Of a DNA stretch of 8,444 nt, positions 1-5,793 are shown one piece after another. The notes below the pieces were generated by a model. The model was not told the DNA's origin. It was given only the letters and a program-made list of their open reading frames with translations, and ran no database searches. The stretch is from assembly GCA_937896275.1 (NCBI GenBank), contig CALBMW010000540.1, positions 1 to 8,444 on the forward strand. Direction: 5' to 3'. This DNA comes from an uncultured Myxococcales bacterium. Its GTDB lineage: Bacteria > Myxococcota_A > Bradymonadia > UBA7976 > UBA1532. Numbering within the stretch: the first letter of the stretch is position 1; the number at the start of each line of letters is the position of its first letter. The translations under genes were made by a program, and so were the position numbers.

Positions 1-238
1 CGCCACCCGCCCCGCCCGCGCCCGGCTCGCCGCCCACGGCGGGGACGCCACCGAGGGCGGACGTGCCGCCCATCGCAGCCTGGCCTCCAAGGCCCGGCGT
101 GCCCCGGACGCCGCCCGCACCGCCGTCGGTGTCATCGACTCCGCCGCCCGACCCGCTGTCGCCGTCGCTGATGTTGCCGCCGTCGTCACAACCGAAGAAG
201 AAGATCACCGCCGCGGCGCGCAGAAGGTTTGTTCGCAT
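1..238 (-). CDS. Gly-rich lipoprotein, N-terminal part (runs off the left edge)
   Basis: The start codon is at 238 on the minus strand and the frame stays open to base 1, giving 79 residues of an incomplete protein. Residues 1-17 form a short lipoprotein signal: basic start (MRTN, R7), hydrophobic core AAAVIFFF, then FFGC with Cys17 as the predicted lipidated residue. The lipobox is imperfect, with Phe at -3 and -2. DDGG follows, then a low-complexity Gly/Asp/Ser stretch, then GG every six residues from about residue 51. Such tails usually act as flexible surface linkers ahead of a folded domain, which here would lie beyond the window. A GGGGAG ribosome-binding site sits 5 nt upstream and supports the start. 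The upstream neighbour on the same strand is the Rpn-type nuclease, 317 bp away, so a shared transcript is possible but not shown. Function is unknown. Confidence 0.72.
   Translation of the reverse strand, partial: MRTNLLRAAAVIFFFGCDDGGNISDGDSGSGGGVDDTDGGAGGVRGTPGLGGQAAMGGTSALGGVPAVGGEPGAGGAGG
2..88 (-). repeat. 18-nt period coding repeat (GGxxxx hexapeptides)
   Basis: In the partial lipoprotein, Gly-Gly pairs fall at residues 51, 57, 63, 69 and 75. The hexapeptides read GGQAAM, GGTSAL, GGVPAV and GGEPGA, followed by GGAGG. The repeat continues to the edge of the window, so the copy number is unknown. Confidence 0.6.
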
Positions 239-243
239 GACGT

Positions 244-249
244 CTCCCC
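244..249 (-). promoter_or_regulatory. Shine-Dalgarno site of the left-edge lipoprotein
   Basis: GGGGAG on the minus strand lies 5 nt before the ATG at 238. It decides this start over other in-frame possibilities. Confidence 0.55.
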
Positions 250-269
250 GAGGGCTCGAATCCACGGCG

Positions 270-298
270 ACGGTAGCCGGGGCCCGGGTGCCGCTCAA
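270..298 (-). promoter_or_regulatory. Weak sigma70-like promoter candidate for the left-edge lipoprotein
   Basis: On the minus strand TTGAGC (298-293) and TACCGT (275-270) are separated by exactly 17 nt and lie about 31 nt before the start codon. The -10 match is poor, and the spacer is GC-rich with a CCGGGGCCCGG palindrome. This rests on spacing and position only. Confidence 0.2.
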
Positions 299-514
299 GC
301 AGGCTCCCAGAGTTCAGCCCCACGTCGCGCCGCGCCCGCGTGGAACAAGAGGTGCCGCGAGCCCTGGTGAGGAAGCGCAAGGAACGAGGGTGGCCGCTCT
401 CATCGCGCTCTGCGAACGAGGAGTCGCCCGCTTCTTGAACCGGTCCAGCCGTCCGGACGACGGGTCAGCGGCCTCAGCGAGGCGTGGCCCGGTGTCTTCG
501 CGCCGTCCCACCGT

Positions 515-538
515 ATGCCGGACTCACATGCCGAACTC
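515..538. repeat. Two near-identical 11-mers, 13 bp apart
   Basis: ATGCCGGACTC (515-525) and ATGCCGAACTC (528-538) differ at one base and are 13 bp apart from start to start. They lie just past the 3' end of the nuclease gene. They could be a chance duplication or a binding site; nothing else supports a role. Confidence 0.35.
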
Positions 539-555
539 AGAGCCACGTGCCAAGG

Positions 556-1560
556 TCAAGGTGCCCGAGCCCCCAAGGGATCGAACACGTCGCCGAGGGT
601 CTCGGCGTCGAGCAGGCGCTCGCCCCAGGTCTCGAGAGTGTCCAGGTCGGCGGCCTCGAGGCGGCCGTCCACCCACGCGGGGAGCGGACCGAAGCGACGG
701 GTGAGCTGGCGCCGGACGAGCTGAGCGTGTCCCTGGTGCAGGCCGCGTTCGAGACCTTGCTCCAGGCCTTGCTCCAGGCCCTGCTCGATGCCTTGCCGCA
801 GCCCCTTCTCGATGCCGCGGCGCTCGATGCTGGTGACGTAGGGCATTCGGACCTCCTGCTCGAACTGCTCGAGAGTCTGGTGGAACTGTTCGTCGAACTC
901 AACGGGCAGCCGCATCACCCAGTCGATGAAGCGGAACAGGTCGATGATCTGCCGCCGCGTGTAGCCGCGGGCGTACATGCCGCAGACGACGGTCAGCTTC
1001 CAGCCCAGACGGGCGGTTGGGTCGTTGCGCGTCTGTTGGGCGCCTCGATGGGCGGCCACCACGACGTTGAAGGGGTTGTCGGCGTACGCGGCGTCATCGG
1101 GATCGAGGTCGAGGAGCTTGGCGGTGCGGAATCGCAGGCTGGCCTCGCTGCCCCACAGGTTGTAGGCGAAGCGCTGGGGGCGCCAGTTCGGATCGTCGTC
1201 GGCCAGGATGGCGAAGCTCGCGACCGGGCGGGCGAAACGGTCGAACAGGCGATGGTTGTAGGTATACATCCGCTGGGCGAAGTCGCCGTCGCGCTGGGTC
1301 TGCACCTCGACGTGCATCAGCACCCAGGTCTCACGACCGTCCAGCCGCCAGACGCGTACCAGCCTGTCGACGTAGCGGCGCCCGGTGTCCGCGTCGCGGG
1401 CGATCTTCTGCAGCTCACCGTCGAGGAAGTCGTGGCCGCGGGCCCAGTCGATCTCGGCGGCGGCGTCGGGGAAAAAGCGGCCCATGGCCTGCGGGAAGTA
1501 GCGCTGGAGTACCTCTTTCCACGGCCCATCGTAGTCATCTGCCTCGCGCGGGTCCGGCAT
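556..1560 (-). CDS. Rpn/transposase_31-type PD-(D/E)XK nuclease with DUF4351-like C-terminus
   Basis: This is a 334-residue protein, full length for the family. Residues about 10-110 carry the nuclease core: Asp65 (in YVDRLVRVW) followed by Glu85-x-Gln87 in MHVEVQTQRD, then the conserved FAQRMYTYNHRLFDRF segment. This fits a D-x19-E-x-Q active site of the PD-(D/E)XK fold, as in recombination-promoting Rpn proteins (PF04754-like). Residues about 245-278 are charged GL[ER]QG-type tetrapeptide repeats, probably helical or coiled-coil. Residues about 279-326 (RRQLTRRFGPLP to LLDAETLGDVF) match the DUF4351 pattern. Family members are known or proposed DNA endonucleases, some promoting recombination; they are not usually true transposases despite their old name. 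GGAGG 6 nt before ATG 1560 supports the start. It diverges from the epimerase gene across 175 bp. I see no terminal inverted repeats, so it does not look like part of an insertion sequence. Confidence 0.88.
   Translation of the reverse strand: MPDPREADDYDGPWKEVLQRYFPQAMGRFFPDAAAEIDWARGHDFLDGELQKIARDADTGRRYVDRLVRVWRLDGRETWVLMHVEVQTQRDGDFAQRMYTYNHRLFDRFARPVASFAILADDDPNWRPQRFAYNLWGSEASLRFRTAKLLDLDPDDAAYADNPFNVVVAAHRGAQQTRNDPTARLGWKLTVVCGMYARGYTRRQIIDLFRFIDWVMRLPVEFDEQFHQTLEQFEQEVRMPYVTSIERRGIEKGLRQGIEQGLEQGLEQGLERGLHQGHAQLVRRQLTRRFGPLPAWVDGRLEAADLDTLETWGERLLDAETLGDVFDPLGARAP
733..816 (-). repeat. 12-bp minisatellite encoding GLEQG-type tetrapeptide repeats
   Basis: About seven 12-bp units lie in frame inside the nuclease gene. 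On the plus strand two units at 757-768 and 769-780 are identical (TTGCTCCAGGCC). Units at 733, 745, 781, 793 and 805 are diverged copies. Each unit encodes four residues, so copy-number changes keep the reading frame. The first tetrapeptides, IEKG and LRQG, are the most diverged. Confidence 0.8.
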
Positions 1561-1566
1561 GGGGCG

Positions 1567-1571
1567 CCTCC
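1567..1571 (-). promoter_or_regulatory. Shine-Dalgarno site of the Rpn-type nuclease
   Basis: GGAGG on the minus strand sits 6 nt before the ATG at 1560 and supports that start. Confidence 0.55.
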
Positions 1572-1622
1572 GTCCTCGGTGGGGACGGGAGGCCTTCGGA
1601 CAAACGCCGCGGCCGTTGCGTG

Positions 1623-1641
1623 AATCGACCGGAAAATCGAC
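1623..1641. repeat. Paired AATCGAC 7-mers in the divergent intergenic region
   Basis: AATCGAC occurs at 1623-1629 and again at 1635-1641, 12 bp apart, within the locally AT-richer part of the 175-bp region between the divergent nuclease and epimerase genes. The spacing is close to one helical turn, so a regulator site is conceivable. I could not place convincing -35/-10 boxes for either gene here. Confidence 0.3.
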
Positions 1642-1735
1642 GCGTGGCGACGCGGTCGCCCGGTCCCCGTGCCCACCACGTCGAACCTCTTCCGGGCGCT
1701 TGCCACCGCGCGCGCCCCCCCGGCATCATCCCGCC

Positions 1736-2164
1736 ATGCTCGTACCCGCTCCATTCTTCAAGAAGATCGACCACCTGGGCATCGCCGTTGCCAGCTTGGC
1801 CGAGGCCCTCCCCCGCTACGAGGCGCTGCTCGGGCGCCCCTGCGAACACATCGAGGTGGTCGAGGATCAGAAGGTGCGCGCCGCCTTCTTCACCGTCGGC
1901 GAGAGCCACTTCGAGCTGCTCGAGGCGACCGATCCGACGAGCGCCATCGCGCGCTACCTCCAAAAGAACCGCGGCGGCGTGCATCACGTGTGCGTCGAGG
2001 TCACGGACGTGGCGGCGGTGCTGGCGCATTACAAGGCGCAGGGGCTGCGGCTGATCGACGAGGTGCCCCGCATGGGCGCGAACGGCAAGATCATCGCCTT
2101 CGTTCACCCGGCCGCCACCGGCGGCATCCTGCTGGAGCTGTCGCAGCCCGCGGGCGATCCGTGA
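1736..2164 (+). CDS. mce: Methylmalonyl-CoA epimerase
   Basis: This 142-residue protein has the normal size for the family. It belongs to the vicinal oxygen chelate (glyoxalase I) fold with two beta-alpha-beta3 halves. It interconverts (S)- and (R)-methylmalonyl-CoA, linking propionyl-CoA carboxylase to the B12-dependent mutase in the cytoplasm. Diagnostic segments are IDHLGIAV (residues 11-18), QKVRAAF (45-51), FELLE (59-63), GGVHHVCVEV (80-89), the PRMGANGKIIAFVHP stretch (111-125) and GGILLELSQP (129-138). His13, His84 and Glu134 fit the metal-binding positions. The ATG at 1736 puts the conserved IDHLG at the usual distance from the N-terminus. No good ribosome-binding site precedes it, which leaves some doubt about the start. 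The stop overlaps the GTG start of the next gene by four bases. Mutase and carboxylase genes are not in the window. A general glyoxalase is the less likely alternative. Confidence 0.93.
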   Translation: MLVPAPFFKKIDHLGIAVASLAEALPRYEALLGRPCEHIEVVEDQKVRAAFFTVGESHFELLEATDPTSAIARYLQKNRGGVHHVCVEVTDVAAVLAHYKAQGLRLIDEVPRMGANGKIIAFVHPAATGGILLELSQPAGDP

Positions 2165-3222
2165 TCCGCCTCGTCGGGCTGCTCGCGGCGCTGCTGGCCG
2201 GCGGCCCCGCGGTGGCCATCGAGCGCCTCGATCCGCCCGCCGCGCCTGGGGCGTCGACCCCGCGATGGCTGAACGAACCGGCGGGGCCGACCCTGGGCTG
2301 GACCGAGGACGGCGGCGCGCGCGCCTCGACCCTCACCCCCCAAGGCTGGACGCCAGCCGCCGCGCGGGCGATCCCGGCGACCATCCGCACCGACGTGCGG
2401 CGCGCCGAGGCCGGTACCCGGGCGATCCAGGCGCGCGTCAGCAAGGGCTTCCTCGTCGTGCAGATGGCGCTGGGCGCGGCAGCCGGCGCCCCGCAGATCC
2501 TCGATCGTCGCGCCGTACGGGCGCTGGGCGTCGCGATGAAGGGCGACGCCGGTTTCGTGGCGTGGCTCACCCGCGACGCGGACGAGGTGGCCGTGCGCTT
2601 GGCGCGGCAAGGCCCCGAGGGACCGCGCGGCGCCCCCCGACACGTCGCATCGGTGCCCGACGTCGACGCCGCCGCGGTGCTCTTTGGCGCCGAGTCCGTG
2701 CTGGTCGCCTGGTCCGCCCCGGGCAAGCCGCTGGCGGTCGCGCGGGTGCCGCTCGTCGAGATCGGCGAGGCGCGCGACGGACCGCCGCCGAGCGATCTGG
2801 GCGCCCCACTGCCCGCGCTGAGCGCTCCCGACCTGGACGGCAACACCCGCGCGCTGGCCGAGTGGAAGGGGCGGCCGCTGCTGGTGAACCTGTGGGCCAC
2901 GTGGTGCCTGCCCTGCGTCCGCGAGTTGCCGGATCTGGCCGCCCTGCACGCGACCTGGGCGCCGCGCGGTCTGCAGATGGTGGGCGTCGCGCTCGACGAC
3001 GACGTGGGCGAGGTCGAGGCGCTGGTGGCACGCGCCAAGCTGCCGTGGACCGTCCTGCACGACGCCAGCGGTGACACCCTGCGCCAGTTCGCCGTGGCAC
3101 AGGTGCCGGCCACCTTCCTCTATGACCGCGCGGGCACGCTGGTGTGGTTCCGCGGCGACGTGCTGAGGCCGGATGATCCCGCGCTGGTCGAGGCGCTGCG
3201 GGCGGTCACCGCAGCGCCCTGA
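2161..3222 (+). CDS. Exported TlpA-like thioredoxin-fold protein with unrecognised N-terminal domain
   Basis: The protein has 353 residues from a GTG start at 2161, which overlaps the epimerase stop as GTGA. This start gives a clean signal peptide: Arg3, hydrophobic run LVGLLAALLAGG, and AVA before a probable cleavage after residue 19. Residues about 213-353 are a TlpA/ResA-type thioredoxin domain. It has LLVNLWATWCLPC with the redox pair Cys249-x-x-Cys252, a VALDDD strand, and the cis-proline loop VPATF (Pro316). Such domains act outside the cytoplasmic membrane in disulfide reduction or exchange, for example in cytochrome c maturation. The roughly 190 residues between signal and thioredoxin domain are Ala/Arg-rich with short beta-strand-like segments. 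They match no family I recognise. Only one CxxC is visible. No cytochrome or DsbD-like partner lies nearby, so the substrate is unknown. Confidence 0.88.
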   Translation: MIRLVGLLAALLAGGPAVAIERLDPPAAPGASTPRWLNEPAGPTLGWTEDGGARASTLTPQGWTPAAARAIPATIRTDVRRAEAGTRAIQARVSKGFLVVQMALGAAAGAPQILDRRAVRALGVAMKGDAGFVAWLTRDADEVAVRLARQGPEGPRGAPRHVASVPDVDAAAVLFGAESVLVAWSAPGKPLAVARVPLVEIGEARDGPPPSDLGAPLPALSAPDLDGNTRALAEWKGRPLLVNLWATWCLPCVRELPDLAALHATWAPRGLQMVGVALDDDVGEVEALVARAKLPWTVLHDASGDTLRQFAVAQVPATFLYDRAGTLVWFRGDVLRPDDPALVEALRAVTAAP

Positions 3223-3225
3223 GAC

Positions 3226-3276
3226 GCCTCACTGTGCCCGCCTCACTGTGCCCGCCTCACCGTGCCCGCCTCACTG
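3226..3276. repeat. 14-bp tandem repeat between convergent genes
   Basis: The unit GCCTCACTGTGCCC occurs at 3226-3239 and 3240-3253, with one change at 3254-3267 and a partial copy from 3268. It fills the 48-bp gap between the convergent stops at 3222 and 3271. The last copy contains the hydroxylase stop codon (CAGTGA on the minus strand). The 14-bp unit is not a multiple of three. Each unit carries a near-palindrome CACNGTG, but no strong terminator hairpin with a T-run is visible. Confidence 0.85.
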
Positions 3277-3975
3277 GGCAAGCAGGCGCGCCATCAGGGC
3301 CTCGTCGGCGCGTTGGGCTGCGCTCAGGCGCGCGAGCGGATCGCCCCTGAGCACCTCCCACGCCCGAGGATCCGGCTCGCCCTCCACCGCAGTGCCTGCC
3401 CGGAGCCAAGCCTCCACGGCGGCCGTCGGCGCCAAATCCACCACCAGGTGCAGTCGCGCCGGCCCGTCGTTGAGCCCCGCGTGCGGGCGGCTGTTGTTCA
3501 ACGCCCAGCAGGTGCCGGCGGGCAGGTGCGCGAAGCGGCCCTCCACGCCCAGCCGCGCCCCGGGGCTCGTCACGAGCGGCAGGTGCACCCGGTGGTGCTC
3601 GTCCCAGTGGCGCGTGTTGTCGACGTGCACATGGATGCGCGCGCCGGGCGGGCTGAGCCCCACCCAGGCGAGCACTGCGCGCGCCGGGAGGGCCACGTCG
3701 AGCAGGGCCCGCGTCGCCGGCAGCGCCGACAGGCAGGGCGCGTCCACGCCCCGGCCGTTGGTCAGCCGATCGCCGGGTCGCTCGGTGGCGGGCCCCCCGC
3801 GCAGCACGCAGAAGCGCGTGCCCAGGTGCCACTTCCACTGGCTGTCGAACCACGGCAGGTCGGCCGCGACCAGCTCGTCCCGCGCGGCCGACACGTCGGT
3901 CGTCCACGGCAGGCGCAAGAACCGGTAGAGTTTCGGCGCGGCGTCCGGGCTGCGAAGATGTCGCCGCTGATACAT
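3271..3975 (-). CDS. Aspartyl/asparaginyl beta-hydroxylase-family 2-oxoglutarate/Fe(II) oxygenase
   Basis: The protein has 234 residues. The double-stranded beta-helix core spans about residues 100-182. HVD supplies His117 and Asp119, RVHLPLVTSP (129-138) is a family signature, LNNSRPHAGLN (159-169) supplies the distal His165, and ARLHLVVD (173-180) supplies Arg174 for 2-oxoglutarate. This is the complete H-x-D...H...R set of the PF05118-type hydroxylases. Family members hydroxylate Asp/Asn side chains in peptides or free amino acids such as proline; the substrate here cannot be read off. The upstream WKWHLGTRF segment (47-55) also fits the family. The start at ATG 3975 keeps a KLYRFLRLPW segment. 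A TTG at 3918 would shorten the protein by 19 residues. The halogenase start is only 18 bp away on the other strand, which suggests shared regulation. No strong ribosome-binding site is visible. Confidence 0.88.
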   Translation of the reverse strand: MYQRRHLRSPDAAPKLYRFLRLPWTTDVSAARDELVAADLPWFDSQWKWHLGTRFCVLRGGPATERPGDRLTNGRGVDAPCLSALPATRALLDVALPARAVLAWVGLSPPGARIHVHVDNTRHWDEHHRVHLPLVTSPGARLGVEGRFAHLPAGTCWALNNSRPHAGLNDGPARLHLVVDLAPTAAVEAWLRAGTAVEGEPDPRAWEVLRGDPLARLSAAQRADEALMARLLAQ

Positions 3976-3993
3976 CGCCGGCCAGGATACAGG
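3976..3993. promoter_or_regulatory. 18-bp divergent start region between hydroxylase and halogenase
   Basis: This is all that separates the two start codons. AGGA at 3984-3987 could serve as a weak ribosome-binding site for the halogenase, with 6 nt spacing. GATACA occurs twice on the plus strand, at 3969-3974 and 3986-3991, 17 bp apart. Promoters for both genes would have to lie inside the opposite coding sequence. Confidence 0.35.
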
Positions 3994-5793
3994 ATGCGCA
4001 CCGAGGCTCGAGACGTGGTCGTCATCGGCGGCGGGCCCGCCGGGACCTCGTTCGCGATCACCCTCGGCAAATACGCGCCCGAGGTGCGCGTGACCGTCCT
4101 CGAGGCCGATCGCCACCCGCGCTACCACGTGGGCGAGTCGACCGTGCCGGTCATCAACTCGGTCTTCCGCGACCTCGGGCTGTTCGACCTGCTCTACGAC
4201 GGCCGCTTCGTGCGCAAGATGGGCGTCACCTTCGTGTGGGGCAAGGACCGAGAGCCCTGGGACGCCGACTACCTGCAGATCGAGAAGCTGCCCCACGGGG
4301 ACGGCACCGACGTCATCAACGTGCTGGGCCAGGACTTCACCGAGCTGCTGCGCACCGAGCGCGTCCGCGACATCCCGCTGACCGCCATCAACGTGCGGCG
4401 CGCCGAGTTCGACCACCTGTTGTGCGAGCAGGCGCGGCGCTTGGGCGCCGAGGTGCGCGAGGGCACCCGCGCGACGAGGCTGGTGCGGGACGCCGCGGGC
4501 GCCGTGGCCGCGGTGGAGTGGGCGGACGAGGCGGGCGCGACCGGGCGCATCGAGACGCCCTTCGTCCTCGACGCCTCCGGCCTGCGCGCGTTCTGCACCG
4601 GCGCCGACCGCGAGTACGACCCCGCGATGGCCAACTTCGCCGTCAACGGCTACCTCAGCGGCGCCGACTGGAAGGTGTTGTTCAGGGGCCGCAAGGACGC
4701 CACGACGGTCTTCATCGCCAGCATCGAAGAGGGGTGGATCTGGTACATCCCCGTCGGCGACGACCTGATCAGCGTGGGCGTCGTCACCCGCACCGAGCAC
4801 TTCAAGCGCGGCGTCGCGGCCCTGGATCTGGAGGCCTTCTTCTGGGGCGCCCTGCGCGGCTGCCGCGAGATCGAGCCCCTGATCCGACGCGCGCACCTGC
4901 GGGACGACGTCATGCCCGGCGGCCGACGCGTGGCCGCCCACAAGGACTGGACCGGCTGGGCGCGCTCGCCGATCGGCCCCGGCTGGGCAGCGGCCGGGGA
5001 CGCCGCCATCTTCGTCGATCCCATCTTGTCCTCGGGCCTGACGCTGGCGGTTCAGAGCGGCCACCGCGCCGCCTACACCTACAACACCGCCCGCAAGCGA
5101 CCGGAGCTCGACGCCGCCGCGCTGTGGCAGGCCTACGCCGACTTCATCCGCGGCGAGGCGGGCAGCTACCTGACGCTGGCGCGCTACTTCTACGGCAACA
5201 ACACCGCCTCGGACTCGGTGCACTGGCAGGCCTGGCGGCTCGTCAACGGGCGCGGCCGCCTGGACCTGGATCCGCGCGCCGCCTTCACCATGGCGACCGC
5301 CGGCTTCTTCCCCACGCCCAAGGCGATCAGCGTCGAGATCATGGCCCCCCTGCTGCGCGGCTTGGCCGGTACAGACGCGGATTTGTTCAACATCTACCAC
5401 GACGACGGCCTGCCCCCCGCGGACCTGGACCTCGATCCGATGGCCATGGCGGTGGCCACGCCCTTCCACCTGGCGTTGCGCACCCAGCCGGACGAGCACA
5501 AGGCCGCCGACGGCCTGCTGACCGTCTTCCACGACCTCGTGCCGGACGCCTTCGACTTCGCTCACCGCACGCAGGCCAACCCCTGCCGCATGGCGCCGGC
5601 GCTGGCCCCGGTGGTCGAGGCGATGTCGCGCTTCGGGCGCGTGGGCGATCTGGTGGCGGCCGCGCCGGCGTTGCTGCCTCCGGGCTTCGCCGAGCCCGAC
5701 GCGGTGCGCGCCTCGACCCGCGCGCTGGTGCGCAACGCGGCGCGCAAGGGCTTCGTGACGCTGACCCCAGCTCCCCGACTCGAGGCCCCATGA
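3994..5793 (+). CDS. Flavin-dependent halogenase-like FAD protein
   Basis: The protein has 599 residues. The N-terminus carries the FAD-binding loop VVVIGGGPAG (8-17), then GESTVP (47-52), a conserved loop of flavin-dependent halogenases. RKMGVTFVWG (74-83) places Lys75 where phenol/pyrrole-type halogenases have the lysine that relays HOCl. WIWYIP (248-253) is an exact WxWxIP signature, which distinguishes halogenases from flavin monooxygenases. AAAGDAAIFVDPILSSGL (about 332-346) is the second FAD motif. The reaction expected is FADH2-, O2- and halide-dependent halogenation of an electron-rich ring; the substrate is unknown. At 599 residues it is longer than the common 500-550, with roughly 200 residues beyond the FAD core. 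ATG 3994 puts the dinucleotide loop at residue 8. An in-frame ATG at 3958 would overlap the divergent gene. The stop overlaps the peptidase start (ATGA). No flavin reductase is nearby. Confidence 0.85.
   Translation: MRTEARDVVVIGGGPAGTSFAITLGKYAPEVRVTVLEADRHPRYHVGESTVPVINSVFRDLGLFDLLYDGRFVRKMGVTFVWGKDREPWDADYLQIEKLPHGDGTDVINVLGQDFTELLRTERVRDIPLTAINVRRAEFDHLLCEQARRLGAEVREGTRATRLVRDAAGAVAAVEWADEAGATGRIETPFVLDASGLRAFCTGADREYDPAMANFAVNGYLSGADWKVLFRGRKDATTVFIASIEEGWIWYIPVGDDLISVGVVTRTEHFKRGVAALDLEAFFWGALRGCREIEPLIRRAHLRDDVMPGGRRVAAHKDWTGWARSPIGPGWAAAGDAAIFVDPILSSGLTLAVQSGHRAAYTYNTARKRPELDAAALWQAYADFIRGEAGSYLTLARYFYGNNTASDSVHWQAWRLVNGRGRLDLDPRAAFTMATAGFFPTPKAISVEIMAPLLRGLAGTDADLFNIYHDDGLPPADLDLDPMAMAVATPFHLALRTQPDEHKAADGLLTVFHDLVPDAFDFAHRTQANPCRMAPALAPVVEAMSRFGRVGDLVAAAPALLPPGFAEPDAVRASTRALVRNAARKGFVTLTPAPRLEAP

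Larger units (their letters stand above)
239..555. other. 317-bp gap without a convincing gene
   Basis: This gap separates the stop of the nuclease gene from the start of the left-edge lipoprotein, both on the minus strand. Reading frames of about 65 residues exist on the minus strand, but they are rich in Arg/Pro/Ala without any recognisable domain. One of them overlaps the lipoprotein start. I see no tRNA, no hairpin followed by a T-run, and no IS end. It holds the lipoprotein ribosome-binding site, a weak promoter candidate, and two near-identical 11-mers at 515-538. Confidence 0.5.

Noticed and set aside
450..459. Perfect palindrome CGTCCGGACG as a terminator or operator
   Set aside because: It is ten bases, without loop or T-run, and expected by chance in GC-rich DNA.
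314..511. Possible 65-residue gene on the minus strand in the gap
   Set aside because: It has no ribosome-binding site of note, no domain and shadow-like composition.
556..1560. The nuclease as the transposase of an insertion sequence
   Set aside because: No terminal inverted repeats or target-site duplication could be seen around it, and Rpn-type proteins are generally not carried by a classical IS.
484..1623. A 379-codon plus-strand frame opposite the nuclease
   Set aside because: No domain is recognisable, and the minus strand encodes an unmistakable Rpn-type nuclease with a good ribosome-binding site.
1669..2160. Upstream extension of the thioredoxin-like protein through the epimerase gene
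   Set aside because: The frame is open only because of GC bias. A GTG at 2161 gives a proper signal peptide and a 4-base overlap.
3226..3276. Tandem repeat as a CRISPR array
   Set aside because: Units are 14 bp and directly abutting, with no spacers and no cas genes.
4236..5789. In-frame extension of the peptidase gene upstream through the halogenase
   Set aside because: The translated extension is Arg/Gly-rich shadow sequence. The prodomain begins naturally after the ATG at 5790, which overlaps the halogenase stop.
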